Translations under genes and position numbers: made by a program
NCBI GenBank assembly: GCA_030737835.1
Contig: CM060855.1
Span: 3,776,478-3,840,477, forward strand
From: Acorus gramineus
Lineage: Eukaryota > Streptophyta > Magnoliopsida > Acorales > Acoraceae
Length of the DNA: 64,000 nucleotides
Direction of reading: 5' to 3'
Part shown: positions 10,731-25,100 of the stretch, in pieces
Position numbering within the stretch: the first letter of the stretch is position 1
Layout: every line of letters starts with the position of its first letter
The notes under the pieces: generated by a model
The model's input: the letters and a program-made list of their open reading frames with translations, nothing else
What the model was told of the DNA's origin: nothing
The model's database searches: none

Positions 10731-13004
10731 AGGAATGATATGATGTGGTCCGATTGAACTACGTATATGCATCACTTATCGAGATATATGCGTTGATAAG
10801 GAAAGCATATGAGCTCATTAAAGCATATACCTCACTGGACAATGTGCATTCTTTATCGACGCATATACCTCTCAATAAAAAATTCATATGCGTTGTTCGC
10901 ACAAACTGCATATTATGATTTTACTATATATATATAATTACAGCATTGTCATTACACGTGAAAAATACATGTGCCCTTTTATTTGACCCACATTCCGTTT
11001 ACAAATTATATTTCAACAATGGAAATTCCGCTGTTGTAGTTCTTCCTTGATAATTCAGAAATCAAAGTGTAAGACATAAACCCAATAGACGGTGATTCTT
11101 ATGCCAAATCAAAACAAGTGGAAAGGTAAGTTTACATTTAATTTTGCTTATTTTGTATCATATGTGTTGCCGCAATGACGTATTTAGAGTTAGATGTTAA
11201 CATCTATAAAATAATAAAGAGAACAAAATCACATAAGAGAAGACGCATATTTACATAATTCCATAAAATTTGCCTACATCCATGAAGAAGAGCATGAAAC
11301 AATTTGCCAGATCAAGTAATTGATTACAAAATCTTTCCACTCCTCTCTCCTCATCACCACTCATTTCTCTTACAAAAACTCTGTACACGACTATCTCTCC
11401 TAGAAAAATTAAAATCTTTCATCCCTAACAAGGAAGAGATTATATAAATAAGATAAAATGAGCAAAAATTACACAAATATCCCTACAAAAAATTCGGTCC
11501 AACCTTAAACTTTCGCAAACACTCTTCATGCTAGAATGTAAAACATCTCACGACAATGTATAATATTAGAGAATGAAGTGTTGGATCTTCTTCTAGTCTT
11601 TCCATTCAGATGCCATAAAAATTACATGTTTGTAGATACTAGGTATGACCTTTTTGGGGATAAAGATGATTGTAACAAATAATCTTTCTACAGCACCCCA
11701 CCCAAAAAAGTGATAAGATGATATATCCCTTTGTCATTGACTTAAAATAGTACGATAGGCTAAAAGATTGGTCAAATTTTAGGTCACAAATTTTATATAC
11801 ATTGAGAGAGACACACTATTGGAAAAAATGTTGACTATGAAAAGGATAAAGATGTAATAACCAAAATGTGATAAAAGAATTTGACTCATGCCAATTAAAA
11901 TATGACAACTCACCCTTTTATATCCCACAAAAAAAGATAGGATTACATGTCCTATTTTGATTGATTTAAAATGTGTTAGGTTAAAAAATTAATCATTTTG
12001 TTTTTGTCACATAATCAAACTCCTATGAAAATTGCATGTATTTACCACAAATGTCACATTGCATTGATTTTGTTTCGTTTGCAATGTGACCTCCTTGTCA
12101 GGCCTCGTTTATAAACGGGTGGATTGTTTTTTGGTTTGTAGGAAGTTGAGTTTCCTAAACCTGTTTTTAAATAGAAAAAAAAGTTGTGGTTTAATTAAAA
12201 TTTGCAAACACTTTTTACAAAAAAAAAAGGTCAAAAGCTAGTTTTTCCATATTTAGTAGAGAGACAGTTTCCTGCAAACTTAGTTTTAAATCCATTTTTT
12301 TGAGAAAATGTAACACCCAAACGCATTTCCAAATGACCTAAGAAGATAATCATCTTAAGATGTTGCCTTAAATTGATGTAGAAATTCATTACTCAGTACT
12401 GTGTGATGTTGTTTAGGCAACACAAAACAAAAAATTCCACCTATGTAGCTTGGCTTTTGCTATATGATTCATTTACCATCCATTAATTCTCAAATTAATT
12501 ATGTTGTGTATATCATATTCCTTGAATAGATACTAGAACAATTAAATGACAAACCATATTGTTTGTTATTTACTTATTTATACGCCTGACTAAGCTCAGT
12601 CAGAAAACAGAGAGGGACAGAGAGAGGGAGAGAAAGAAAGAAAGATTTACTGAGTATAAAAGTATTCATCATTTAATTTATTTGGAATAGTATTACTTAC
12701 CAGTCTATACAGATGAGTCTGCAAGCTTGAGTGATAATTAAGAATGGAACAAACATACAAAGTGCTGCTAAAATGTGTGAATATGGACAAAAGATATGTG
12801 GCTGAACAACTGTACTATATATACATATACATGAGGTGGTGGTGTGTCTTGTATGCCCTTGATATGTATGTAAGATAAAAAATGTCATATTTTGGTACTG
12901 CATCCATATGATTGTTGGATTCTCTATCATGCAGTGAGTACCATTTGTCTTTGAGTTTGATGCATTATATTCTACTGTCATGTTTGTCATGTTATGTCTT
13001 CTTC

Positions 13005-13007
<3 letters not shown>
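10731..13007. other. Intergenic stretch
   Basis: AT-rich DNA without convincing coding potential. Between 11730 and 12010 two diverged copies of a passage containing tgatttaaaatgtgttaggt-like sequence occur about 200 bp apart. Confidence 0.5.

Positions 13008-13069
<62 letters not shown>
13008..13069. repeat. (TA)n microsatellite
   Basis: An unbroken run of about 31 TA units. A further TA run at 13364-13381 lies on the other side of the adjacent MITE, suggesting that the MITE landed in a longer TA tract. Confidence 0.9.
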
Positions 13070-13072
<3 letters not shown>

Positions 13073-13365
13073 GTGATATGGTGTGGACACCATACCCCCT
13101 TTTAATATGCGGTCACCTTCTAATCACCATACAAAAAAGGGTGCATTTAATCAAATAGTGAGAAAATGGTCCATACAAGAATCACAAGAGATAAAAGGGG
13201 AGATCATGTGGAGAAAAAAGAGGGATCATGATTCATAGGGATATATGTGATTTCATGGGGTGGTTATTTTAACCGTCTGATTAAAATCCATTTAATCGGA
13301 TGGTAATGACACGGTGACCACACCTAAGAAAGAGGGAATGGTGACCGCATCTCATCATTTCACTA
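13070..13365. mobile_element. MITE inserted in a TA tract
   Basis: The ends are inverted: CAGGTGATATGGTGTGG on the left and TAGTGAAATGATGAGATG on the reverse of the right, followed by subterminal GGTCACC-type motifs at both ends. TA repeats on both sides hide the target duplication. About 296 bp; probably hAT-like. Confidence 0.55.
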
Positions 13366-16300
13366 TATATATATATATATATTCATGTCTAGATCTAGAT
13401 TTACGTATATATATCAATGAAGATCTTGCTTTTATTTGAGGGCATTGAAGGCGTTATGAATGCATTTATGTTGTTCTATAGAATCACTTCAATACTAACT
13501 TGTTCAAAAGGGCAATACAATATGCATATATTTTGGTTTACTGAAAGATAATCCAAAGTAGTGGAATTCTGTTATATACATATACTAATCTATGGTCCCC
13601 TTCACTTTGGTTGTGGAATTATATTTTATTGAGTGAAACCTGGAGATGTGAAGTGCCTCTTACTTATAAGCTTGATTTATTATCAGGTATAAACTATTCT
13701 GAAAGTCCACTGTTCTGTGTTTTTTTTTCTCCTCCTGTTGAACACAGTTTCCACCTCTCCTGCTCACTTTAGTTTATTATTAAGAAACCATCATTTAATA
13801 TTATAAAAAAGGAACCGATATACTCCACCTGTTTTGCAAACCCATTTTCAATTTGTCACTTAAAATCATTCAATGCAGCATATATTTTTATTGTGTTTGT
13901 AAATATTTTATTATAAAAAAAAGTAAACATTTATGTATTCAATTTACTATGTACTTTTTTTTATAAAAAAAAATACATTTGATTAATCAACTATTTACTT
14001 CAAAATTATCATAACGTGTGCAGGCTGGAAAAAGAATTGAGTGCTAATATTTTTGTCTTAAAAAATTAAAATATTTATCAAACAAAACATGATCATAGGC
14101 ATCTTGGAGGTAAGAAAGTAAGAAAATGTCTCACATAATGGTAGTGCATGAGATCATTACATCTTAAATCCACAAAGAAGAAAACTTGAATCAATTTTTT
14201 ATTTTAATAACTAAAAAGGTTGATCATAATAGTGACATTTTTTTTTGCTACAATTTGTATAAACAAATCTTTAATCATAGAATTACAAAAATTCTCTGAA
14301 ATACAATAAAGCATACTAGGCCATCCCTAACAAAACTCAAAATTCACTTACTAGTAATAAAAGTAAATTTAACATAAATAGTTATTAAATGGTATTTTTT
14401 TCAAGAAAAAAACCAACTTTGAGGATGAAATGAAAGCCTTTTAAAAAATTGAATGGAATGCAACAGGGCTTCGGTGGAAGAGAGCTTGAAATATAGACTT
14501 TTCGCAAGTCTTTTCAGTTGTTTTTTCAAATTTTCTCGTTCCAATGATATTTTGTTGCACTAATAAATAACTTTGATATATCTAGTCTTAAAAAATCGCT
14601 CAACTTTTAACCTCCAGATTATATGCATTTATTTAAAAGTCATATAACAAAAAAAGAAATTTCATTTAAATGCATATAACCTGAAAACTAAAACAAAAAG
14701 TGTTGGGGCAAAAAGTTGGGCAAGCAGTGTGTACCATTTTCCCAATAGTATTACAGGGCTCTTTTTGGAAGTTAATTGTTGAACATGGAATCTGCCCACC
14801 TGAACAAACACAAATTAAACCTTACATACATGTTTGTTAGTATTATGTAGCTTACAATATATAGTGACAATTATGTTTATATGCAAATGTGGGCGTCATA
14901 GATGAACATTGAGAATCAGCCAAGAAGGGCCACTTTTCACCTCAAACAGAAGCTATGTGGTCTATGAGTCTATCTATTTAAAATAAATAAAAGAATAGAA
15001 AAGGAGGAGATTCAAAATCAAATGCAGTGGACCTCACTTTGGACTTTCTCTTTACTGCCACATGTAAAGCATTCAAGTGTTGATGTGGGGCTGTAGAAGA
15101 TGCCAAACTCTGGCATTTCAAATAATGTATGCATTTATATGCATTAATTGTAAAGTTTGATTTAGGGTATGTCAGTTAAAAAAAAAAAAAAAACGACCAT
15201 ATTTTTAGTGTTTATTTGTACTAAATAATAAAAATTAGAAAAAAAATTTAACACTTTTCCTTTCTTATTTTGTTTTATAAAGAAATGTGAGAAAAAAAAT
15301 TTTACTTCTCCATGGATGAAAATTTGAGAGAGTAATGAAAATTTTTTTCACCACATGCATAAACATCATGAAAGTTGGTCAAAGAAAAAATATTTTATTT
15401 TCTATTACTTTTTTTTTGATTCAAATTCATTCATTTTCTCTTCAAATTTATGTAAAAAAAAAACACCTTAAATTTTTACAAGGAAATGTCCATGTTTTGT
15501 GAGTGGGGCTTTTGCCCATCATAATTTTCAAATACACAAAAATGCCAATAACCTTGTTTTCTCTGTGGTGTCCATGTTTAGCTTCAAAGTTATCAAAATG
15601 ACTATTTTTTTTTTCTCTTCTATATATCTTGGATATCCAAATTAACCATTATTAAAAAGTATACTTAAAAATGTCTCATTTCACTTTATAGTTTAATTTT
15701 TAATTTCTCATAAATGAAATCAGTTGATTATTTTATATATATGTTGGTGATGACTCAGCTAGAGGGACGAGTTTTGTCACCTTCTTTGCGACAGTGATCT
15801 TCACACATGTGATATTAGTTTCTCTAACACATTCATATATGGAAATAGCTGAAGAGACAATAAAGATGTCGAAGACGATAGTGGAGAAGGAAGAGTAGGA
15901 GCATGGAGATGGATGTCTACGTGTTTCACACATATAATCCCATTAGATGACAATTACTATTTTTAAAAAATCAAAATATATGTAGACTGCACATGAAGCT
16001 GTAAATAAGATTGTACCTAACAATTTTCATAAATAATGGATGTTCCCGTATCTGACCGAGCAAATACAACTATACATAGAGTACCATTAATTATATATTT
16101 GGTTCAATTTATATGATTTCCTTTAAATTTTAAACAGACGGTAAACACATTTTTCTAGCACATTAATGACACCCCTGTTAGTAATTTATCCACAAAACTA
16201 TGTTGATTAATATTTTCTAAAGTGCAAAATTAGTGTTTTAAATGTAGAACCATATCATGTTGGAGTGTGTTTACCATCTCGTATTTAAATAATGGATGAA

Positions 16301-18225
16301 GACACAGAGACATGTTTTAAAAAATACAACCACATTCATATCTTATCTTATATTTAAAAACTTATATCTATGTCTGATCCAAGGTATCCTTATTTATTGA
16401 CATCCCTTGGTCCAACTTTCACAATTTTGTTTTTCTAATAGAATCGCACAATGTAACATGCATGTATTAAAATTACTTAGTGTTATAAAATGTTTAAAAA
16501 GGCCAATAATTCTATAAGCCAAAAAATATGAAAAACTAAATTTCTATGTCTGGACTAGATTGTAAGATAATCAAATCTTTTTTAGAGTGGGTTCAATTAG
16601 TGCAATACATTCATTAAGTTATGTTAATCTTCAACTAGGATCTGATATATATCTCAAATCATCTTAAAATCTATTTTATGATATGATAAATTATTCCTTA
16701 ATTGGATACTGATGAGTACTGAATCAAGCATTGACTGGACATATCTCATCCTTTCTTAAAAATTGACATGAGATCTTCATTCACTGAGGTCCACTTCACA
16801 AGGTGCTCACAGCTTGATAATCTGTAAAATAAAAATATATGAAAACATTGACCAATTTATTTTTTATTTATTTATATTGATAAACCTCTTTTGGGTGATA
16901 AAAAATAACTATCTTGGTACAAGTGCTTATATGGTGCCTTGTTAAATGCAGCACTGTGTTTGACAAAGTTTAGATTAATGAGATGGTAAAATAATAATAA
17001 TTATAATAATAAAGAATTACTACTTCTTTTGTTTCCCAAAACCAAGATATGTGGTAAATAAAAAACAGGTTACATGAAATATTGATTAACTGTGATAAAA
17101 ATAATGTAAAAAAATGTTCATCATAAAATTATGAAATATGATGTACACACACCAGCCGTTTCAAACAATCTATAACAAGTTTTCAAAAACAACATGTTCA
17201 AATAGTGGTCTGATTTATTTTTAAAATTTTAAACTGGTTATTATAAATCATGAGGGTTGATCAGATCAAAAGCTAGACTGATTGATAGTTTAATCGATCG
17301 AATCAGCCAAATTCATCCTAGAAAATATAATGTGATCCTTGTAACATTTGAATAATTCGATGACCCAACTTGCAGAAACCTGGTTGGTTGATAATCTAAC
17401 AACTCGGACCATTCAATCTGATCCGATTTTTTTTTTGTTTCAAACAATGTATTCATCCATTGGACAAAACTTTAATGTGATCCATGAAAAGAATTTGGTT
17501 CAGTGATTCAGCATTTGATCAATTTAATGACCCTAATTTATTTTGAGCCAAACAATAAATAAATAAATAAAACCATCATCACATTACTTCTGGGAGATGT
17601 TGACTATCATTTTATCACTTACCCACTCATCTTGATCAATTAAATTGATCATAAATGTGGTTATTATTTTCTTTTACTAACATTAGAAAAAGAAATCTCA
17701 ACAATAGAGACATGTAATGAATGGACAATGCCTTTTTACCCTTCATTTTCACCTCTTTCCACCACCTCCCTTTCCTTTCCCATGTGATTGATCACCAAAC
17801 TGAACCCCACCAAGAAAGATCAAACACTCATGATTGTAAATGTTTCTTTATAATTCCATAAACATTTGACTATTGACCAATTGCAGTCTTTCATTTCTGA
17901 GATTAGCAACTGCTCTTCCCATGTTGCATTGCATTCCTGTATAAATGCCAAAAAGCACCCCCAATATTCCTACCAACCCCAAAATGCCCCCATGAAGCAC
18001 AAACCACCTCTCACAAAACTCCAAAGTTTGGAGCTTCTAATAGAAGGGTGTGGACATTGATGGCAAATCATGAGTACAGCTCATGAAACTTGGGATTATC
18101 TATAGAAATAAAAAAAAAATATTTTCAAAGAAAAAGTGGAAAGGAGAAAAGAAGAAAAAAAAAAAAAAAAAAAGAGGCCATCAATTGCTCTCCATGTCGG
18201 GAAGCATATATTGTTACTTTTACCT

Positions 18226-18229
<4 letters not shown>
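13366..18229. other. Intergenic stretch
   Basis: AT-rich DNA with no gene that I can support. A degraded relative of the Tourist-type MITE at 61040-61333 lies in reverse orientation at about 15190-15470 (shared passage around aacatcatgaaagttggtca). Dispersed repeat-like sequence occurs around 17260-17560. Confidence 0.5.

Positions 18230-18259
<30 letters not shown>
18230..18259. repeat. (AT)n microsatellite
   Basis: An AT dinucleotide run of about 15 units, preceded by a poly-A tract at 18156-18173. Confidence 0.85.
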
Positions 18260-18262
<3 letters not shown>

Positions 18263-18284
18263 TGTTGCATTATGATAAAATAAA

Positions 18285-18704
18285 GGGAAAAATTGATATA
18301 GCTCCTTAGAAAGTTAACTAAATCTATTTTAGTTCTTGTAAAATTAAAAAATCGTCATATGCCCTTATGTTATTAAAGAATATCATTTCAGTCTCTACCA
18401 TCACTTCAACTAACCAGGTACATGGTTAACCCTAACTACATATTAAAAGTTACCAAAATGCCCCTACTCCTTATTTTCAAAAATCTATACAGTTCACTAG
18501 AAACTTATGAAAATCAGAAAAGTTCCCTACAAAATCAGTAAATCCCCTCAGGTCTTTATCTTATTAAACAATATTTATTTTATATCCTATTGTAATCAAT
18601 ATTAATCAGATTTGTGGTTGACTTTAAATGAATTTATTGATTTTACAGAGAAAATGATATTTTTTTATTTTCATAAGTTTTCATAAAGTTATATCAATAT
18701 TTCC
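18285..18704. mobile_element. Possible TIR element related to the GGGAAAAAT family
   Basis: Left end GGGAAAAATTGATATAGCTC; the right end reversed reads GGAAATATTGATATAACTTT. This resembles the termini of the 20-21 kb and 53 kb elements, but the flanks show no target duplication and the interior is diverged. Confidence 0.4.
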
Positions 18705-20024
18705 TTTTTTATATCATTGGTGAGTATAGAATATTAGGAGAATTGTTAAGAAAAAGCATGGGCATTTTTGTCATCAAAAAGACTAAATCAAATTTTTCAA
18801 ATTTTGTAGGGACTCATTCAAATTTATTTATTGGTGTAATTTAACTCAGGCACTAAATCTGTTAATCATACATACTTTCTACGTATTGTGCCGATTTTCC
18901 AATTTTACGGGGATTAAGACCAATTTAGCTAACTTTTTATATCCATTTTCCCCTAAAATAAATGAAACTTTAGTGAAAGGTCCCAAGAAAAACAGTTTTT
19001 ATAGAAAAGTCCCTGTACTGTACCAGTGTCTATCATCAATTGTATACATAATACGCTCTCCTCAAGAATTTTTTATGCTTCAAAAGTCCCTTGTACTCCT
19101 TTATTGTTGTTTTCCATTATGTTAAGATTTAAGACATTATTTTGGGATTAATAAGTGGCCGCATTTTATTTTGCTAAAACTGCCTTTTTAAAATTAAAAA
19201 TTATCAATAAATGCACTACATTAATTTCTAAATACCAAAATAATCTTGTTTAGTTCAGCAATGGCTGATGTACAATAGAATTCACAAGCACGATGTCAAG
19301 AATATTCATTCAGTAATTTTCAATATCCAATGAGCAATGTTAAATATCAAATTTAAAAGGTTAAAATAATGATTTCATGTAAAGGGTTTTTATATACCAT
19401 ATACAAATTTATAATGCTATATAGAATTCTTTTTTTAAAATATACATATATGTTCACCAATAAACCCTAGACTCTGGTACATGTAATCTAGTATATGGTC
19501 GTCCATGTGGCTCTATTTTGTTTAACTACGTATACGCTTATTAGATGAAATATATTATTATTATTATTTGCGTATACTATTCATCAAAGTATGCACTTCA
19601 TTTTATAAAGATGCATGTTATATGTAGACTATATAACATATTAGATAGAAGAGTTTATGCAATTATTATTTTTCAAAATTACATGATTAAGTAAAAAAAA
19701 ATTCAAAAAGTTCATCCAAAAGATTCTCCTATAAAAATTTTATCCTTTTCTACCGCATCAGTTATCAAAAATTTCAATCCATTAACAGATTATGAATTTG
19801 GTAATAGATTTATTAGAAAAAAAATGAAGCATTTGATTAAAATAATAGGTTAAAAAAGATAATCAGGAATTTGGGATGCAAAACTGAAAAAAGGTACATG
19901 TACTCTAGGGATGGTTTATAAACAAAACCTCAAATGAGGACCTCTTTATCATTTTATACAAAACACAACAGTCAAAAAAGGACACCATGTGGCACCGACG
20001 GATCATCATCACATATTATAATAA
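18705..20024. other. Intergenic stretch
   Basis: AT-rich DNA with no supported gene or RNA. Short passages resemble the interiors of neighbouring MITEs but cannot be delimited. Confidence 0.5.
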
Positions 20025-20800
20025 GGGGAAAATCCATATAACCCCTTGTAAGGTTACTAAAATCCATATATCCCCCTGTCCTTTTGGAAAATCCAAATAA
20101 CCCCGTACAAACTTCACAAAAATGCAAAAAAAAAAAAAAAAAACTGGGTTAAAATTAAGTAAGCCAGAAGTGGAATGTTCATGGAATATTTTGTTATGTT
20201 AACCCACCCAAATTTCAAACACACAGATAACCCCCTACTGCTAAAAATGCAAATAACTCCTTGATAAAGACGTTTTTGCCAATAAAAGAGTAAGATCCAC
20301 GTAATAATTATAAACAAATGAAAAATTCATATAACCCCCTGTAAAATCCATATAACCCACTGACTTTTTCTGAAGTCCATGCAACTCCCTGAATAAAATT
20401 TCGTTTAACAAATGAGAAATATTTTGTTTGGTTAACCCTTGCTAAAAATACAGTATGTCAAAAAACTCCTATAATGTGTTAAAAATGTGAAAAAAGTATC
20501 TCTAAATAACGATTTTACATCTCTAGATAAGGTTTCAAATCTATTCAGAGGAGTAAAATCATCATTTACAAAGGGTTTTCTATATTTTTAACATATTATA
20601 TAGGATTTTTAGTATATTATGTTTCAATCTGGTTTAACCAAGCAAAATATGAGAAGAATATTCATTATCTACCAATGAAAATTTAATTCAGGGGGCTATT
20701 TAAATTTATATAGGTGTTTTCAGCGGGTTATAAAGATTTCAGGAAAAGTCATAAAATATGGATTTCGAACAATTTACAGGGGGCTATTTGAAGTTTCCCC
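20025..20800. mobile_element. Composite MULE-type foldback MITE
   Basis: Left end GGGGAAAATCCATATAACCC; the right end reversed reads GGGGAAACTTCAAATAGCCC. The 9-bp flanks ttataataa and ttgtaaaaa agree at 7 of 9 bases. A second left-end-like start at about 20319 (AAAAATTCATATAACCCCCT) shows that one copy is nested in or rearranged with another. Confidence 0.6.
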
Positions 20801-20886
20801 TTGTAAAAAACAGAAACAAAAATCCACTTGTAAATCCATTGATGTGAAGGGTGTTTTTGTAATTTAACCCATTTTATTTTATATTA

Positions 20887-21406
20887 GGGAAAAATCCATA
20901 TAATGCTGTAATCTTCCTGATATCCATATAACCCCATGTAATCTCAATATATCCATATAACCCCCTGTAAACACACCATAAATACAAATAACCCCCCGCA
21001 GTTAAAATTTTTTTTAACAAAATTGAAATATTTCAAACATATTGCATTATCTAAACAATGGTTAACAAATATGTATTCTTTTAACCTACTGAAAGCAGCC
21101 AATACTTTCAAAAAAAACCCTCCAATACTTTCAAAAAAACCCCTAAAAGAGTGTAAAATTAGAAATATAACAATTTTTTTTTTAAGTATTAGCTGGTTTT
21201 TGGGGATTAAAAGAATACATATTTGTTAACCATGGTTTAGATAACGGAATATGCCCGAAATATTTCAACTCTGTTAAATAATTTTTAACTGCGGGGGGTT
21301 ATTTGCATTTATGGTGTGTTTCCAGGGGGTTATATAGATATATTGAGATTACAGGGGGGTTATATGGATATCAGGAAAATTACAGGGGGTTATATGAATT
21401 TTTCCC
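20887..21406. mobile_element. MULE-type foldback MITE with perfect 9-bp target duplication
   Basis: A 520-bp element starting GGGAAAAATCCATATAATGC and ending in the inverted form of that sequence, flanked by TTTATATTA at 20878-20886 and 21407-21415. The arms are more than 200 bp and fold into one long hairpin with a short centre. Nine-bp duplications and long arms are the marks of Mutator-like MITEs. It carries no gene; its open frames are palindrome artefacts. Sisters: 20025-20800, 52924-53458, and a fragment at 39895-40225. Confidence 0.85.
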
Positions 21407-22173
21407 TTTATATTATTATTCTATAACTAATCACAACAACATAAAATTAAATAAAGCTTTCTTTGGAATCTCTAGCTTTTTTTTTTAATCATATCATGTC
21501 CTTTATTTTAAAGGCGCAAAAGAATTCCATCAACTGTGTCGCAGATTATAAATAAATAAATAAACATACGTGATCACAAAAAAAAAGAATTTTTAGTTCT
21601 TAAAATTATATTTTGTCCAAATAAATCTCCGGATCCGTTTATGTGGGATTCTAGAATACCGGATCTCTCTCTCACACACTCCTGTTCTTCCTCTTGTTGT
21701 TCTAATTAAGAAAAGTTGTAGTTCCTCTGTCAAAAGTTGGATTTTTTTTAATGTGTTAGGTCCAATTTGAGTTTTTTTTTATTGGGTTTGTTAGAATTTG
21801 TGGTCCGATTGAAAACTTGGGTTTTGGGAAGTACTCATAATGGAACTGTTGTGATTCTTTCCACTTTTTTTTTTTGTGTCTTTAAAGGTTGTCTTGTGAT
21901 CTGGTTTGTTAAATTTAGAATTCGTTCTAGTTGGTTTTAACAGTTTTTTCTGAAGCTCACCTAAATTGAGTACAATTTGGATGGATTGAAGTGGGTCTTC
22001 TCTTGGGTTTCCACAAATTGGGTTTTGTTCTTCTTGATCGGAAACCAAGTGAGTCCAAACCAATTCCATGAATTAAAGGTGGGTTCTTCTTGAAATCCAA
22101 TGTTTCCACATATTCCAATCCAGCTTTCACTCAACTGGGTTTCTTTTTCATCACAGGTTTCAGTTGGGTTTTC
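21407..22173. other. 5' flank of the TMK receptor kinase gene
   Basis: Presumed promoter and 5' untranslated region, with a CT-rich patch near 21665-21700. A GTGAGT at about 22047 and a TTTTTCATCACAG ending near 22156 could bound a small 5' leader intron. This is a guess from consensus only. Confidence 0.4.
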
Positions 22174-25100
22174 ATGGAGGACCCAAAAAGGCTCCACCTT
22201 TGGGCAGTCCTGCTCCTCCTCCTCCTCTGTTGCTTCTCCTATAGAGTCACCGCCGAGACCAACCCGGGCGACCTCGCCATCCTGAATGACTTCAAGAAGG
22301 GATTAGAGAATCCAGAGCTCCTCAAATGGCCGTCCGGAGGCGCAGATCCTTGCGGCGACAAATGGAATCACGTCTTCTGTGCGGGTTCCCGGGTGAGTCA
22401 AATTCAAGTCCAGAATCTTAGCTTAAGGGGTCCATTGCCAGAGAACTTCAACAAGCTCACTGAATTGACAAACATTGGTCTCCAAAGGAACAGCTTCAAT
22501 GGGAAGCTCCCTTCCTTCAGTGGCCTGTCAAAACTAGTATATGCATATTTAGATTACAATGAATTTGATACCATCCCCGCGGATTTCTTCTCCGACCTCG
22601 ATAGTTTGCAATACATATCTCTTGATTATAATCCATTGAATCAGTCTTCGGGTTGGGAATTCCCAAAAGACATTCAGAGCTTGACAACTTTGAAGAATTT
22701 GTCAATGAATCAATGCAATTTGGTTGGAGGGATCCCGGACTTCGTTGGGGGGATGGGTTCTTTAGAGAATTTGTTGTTGTCTTACAACAACCTTTCAGGG
22801 CCAATTCCACCGAGCTTTTCAGGGTTGAATTTGAAGACTCTATGGTTAAACAATCAGGGTGGGACGGGGTTTACTGGCCCGATAGATGCCATTGCTGCAG
22901 TGGTTTCATTGCAACAGCTTTGGCTACATGGGAACTCATTCACTGGGAGCATCCCTGATGGGATTGTGAATTGTATGGCATTGTCTGATATGTCGCTCAA
23001 CAATAATCAGTTCGTTGGATTGATCCCGGCGAACATTACAGTGATGGAGAGCCTCGCAACATTGAAATTGGACAACAATCAATTGATGGGTTCGATCCCG
23101 GATTTGAAGATCAATACCTTCACTTATAGTGGCAACCTATTCTGCCAATCCAAGCCTGGTATTCCATGCTCACCGGAGGTGAGCGCCCTCTTAGACTTCC
23201 TTAAAGATGTGAAGTACCCACCAAATATTGTTTCAAGTTGGTCAGGGAATGATCCATGTTCATGGATTGGTGTGTCTTGCAGCAAGAACAGCGTGTCTAG
23301 TTTAATCTTGCAGAATCGGAAGCTCAATGGCACTATCAGTCCTTCCCTCGGAGAGTTGAAGTCTCTTGTGAATATCAAACTGGGTGGAAATAGCTTGAGT
23401 GGGATGATCCCGGGTAGTTTAACTGGGTTGAAATCACTGAAGATGTTGAACCTCACTGCCAACAATCTCAAGCCACCATTGCCGAAATTTGATAGTAGTG
23501 TGACAGTTCTCACTGATGATAATCCTTTGTTGAATCCTAATCCATCCGCACCCCCAACATCACATGATGATAGTCCGCCTTCAAGTGATGAATCTCCATC
23601 GTCACCCGGTAAGGCACCTCCTTCATCAGATAACAGTACTCCTTCAAATAGTAGGTCTCCTCCTTCAAACCATTCAACTTTGTCGAGAACTAGTGGTTGG
23701 AGCACAATGTCGAAGATATTTATAGGTGCTCTCATCCCACTTGTGGCTCTCATTTTCATTGTTTTGTGTGTATTGGTCTTCCGTCAGCAGAAGAAGAAGA
23801 ATAACACTGTTGTCACTCCAGACTCAGTTGTGGTCCACCCACAAAACCTATCCGATCCTGATAACATAGTGAAGATCTCAGCCGCAGCTAATAACATCAA
23901 CAAGAGCATGACATCAAGCAATTCACAGTGTGGGAACAGCGGAGCAACAGGTGAGACACATGTTATTGAGGCCGGGAACATGATCGTGTCGGTTCAGGTC
24001 CTTCGCAATGTGACCCACAATTTTGCGCCTGAGAACGAGCTCGGGAGAGGAGGCTTTGGAGCTGTTTATAAGGGAGTATTTGATGATGGGACGATTGTGG
24101 CTGTGAAAAGAATGGAGTCAGCGATGGTTAGCAACAAAGCTCTCGATGAGTTTCAATCTGAGATAGCTGTCCTTTCAAAGGTTCGGCACCGTCACTTGGT
24201 TTCTCTTTTGGGATACTCTGCTGAAGGGAGTGAGAGGCTCTTGGTGTATGAATACATGCCCCAAGGGGCTCTTAGTCAGCATCTGTTCCAATGGGAGGAT
24301 TTGAAATTGGAGCCTTTGACATGGAAGAAGAGGCTTATTATCGCATTAGATGTTGCGAGAGGGGTGGAGTATCTTCACAACTTGGCCCACCAGAAGTTCA
24401 TACATAGAGACTTGAAGTCTTCTAATATATTGCTCGGGGAGGACTTTCGAGCCAAGGTTTCAGATTTTGGGCTGGTGAAACTAGCACCCGATGGGAAAAC
24501 CTCTGTTGTGACTAGGCTTGCTGGAACATTTGGATATCTCGCTCCAGAATATGCTGGTAAGTTATTTCTGTTCTGCCATTGTTTTTTGTACTCATCATGT
24601 ATTTTCTAAAGTAGACGGGACTGAATTTGCTCTGATAATTTAGAGGAGTAGCATCAAAGGAAACTATTAAAAAAATGCGTGTTCATGTTCCAAACAGTTG
24701 GGTTTTAACTCTTTTTAAAAGGGAAATCAAAAAATGCAGTATACATATATTTTTGGATGTTTGAGAGTAACTTGATATGATTAAATACTAAAACAAGTAG
24801 CATGAGGATTAATTATCTACCATGAAAAATTCCTCAAGTTCTTGTATAAAGCTTAAATGCTCTTTTTGCATGTTGGGTTTTTTTGTTTTTTTTTTGGATA
24901 CTAGAGGAACCCCCCGTGGCTGCTGTTACGGCCAAGCTGAGAAAGCTACCTTCGCCTGTTTGCCCGGGTTTTCATATTTGATTCTTAAGAAAGATGTTTT
25001 CTTAATTGCTCTCGCATTGTGTCCCAACTTACGTTTGAAGCTTAAATCCAATTTAATTTTGTAATTGACACCAGACCCCTTTAGAATTAATTTTTGAAAA

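Noticed and set aside
15733..15933. 66-residue minus-strand frame
   Set aside because: Isolated, without recognisable motif, splice partners or promoter signals.
21023..21229. 68-residue frame
   Set aside because: It lies within the arms of the foldback MITE; the palindrome creates it.
22090..22173. Upstream in-frame ATG that would lengthen the TMK protein by 28 residues
   Set aside because: The signal peptide starts naturally at MEDPKR; the extension is unlike a secretory N-terminus and resembles leader sequence.
23124..23759. 211-residue open frame on the minus strand
   Set aside because: It is the shadow of the TMK ectodomain and has no family features.
24822..25064. 80-residue frame in the TMK intron
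   Set aside because: It lies between the two TMK exons, contains a poly-T tract and has no family; intron sequence.
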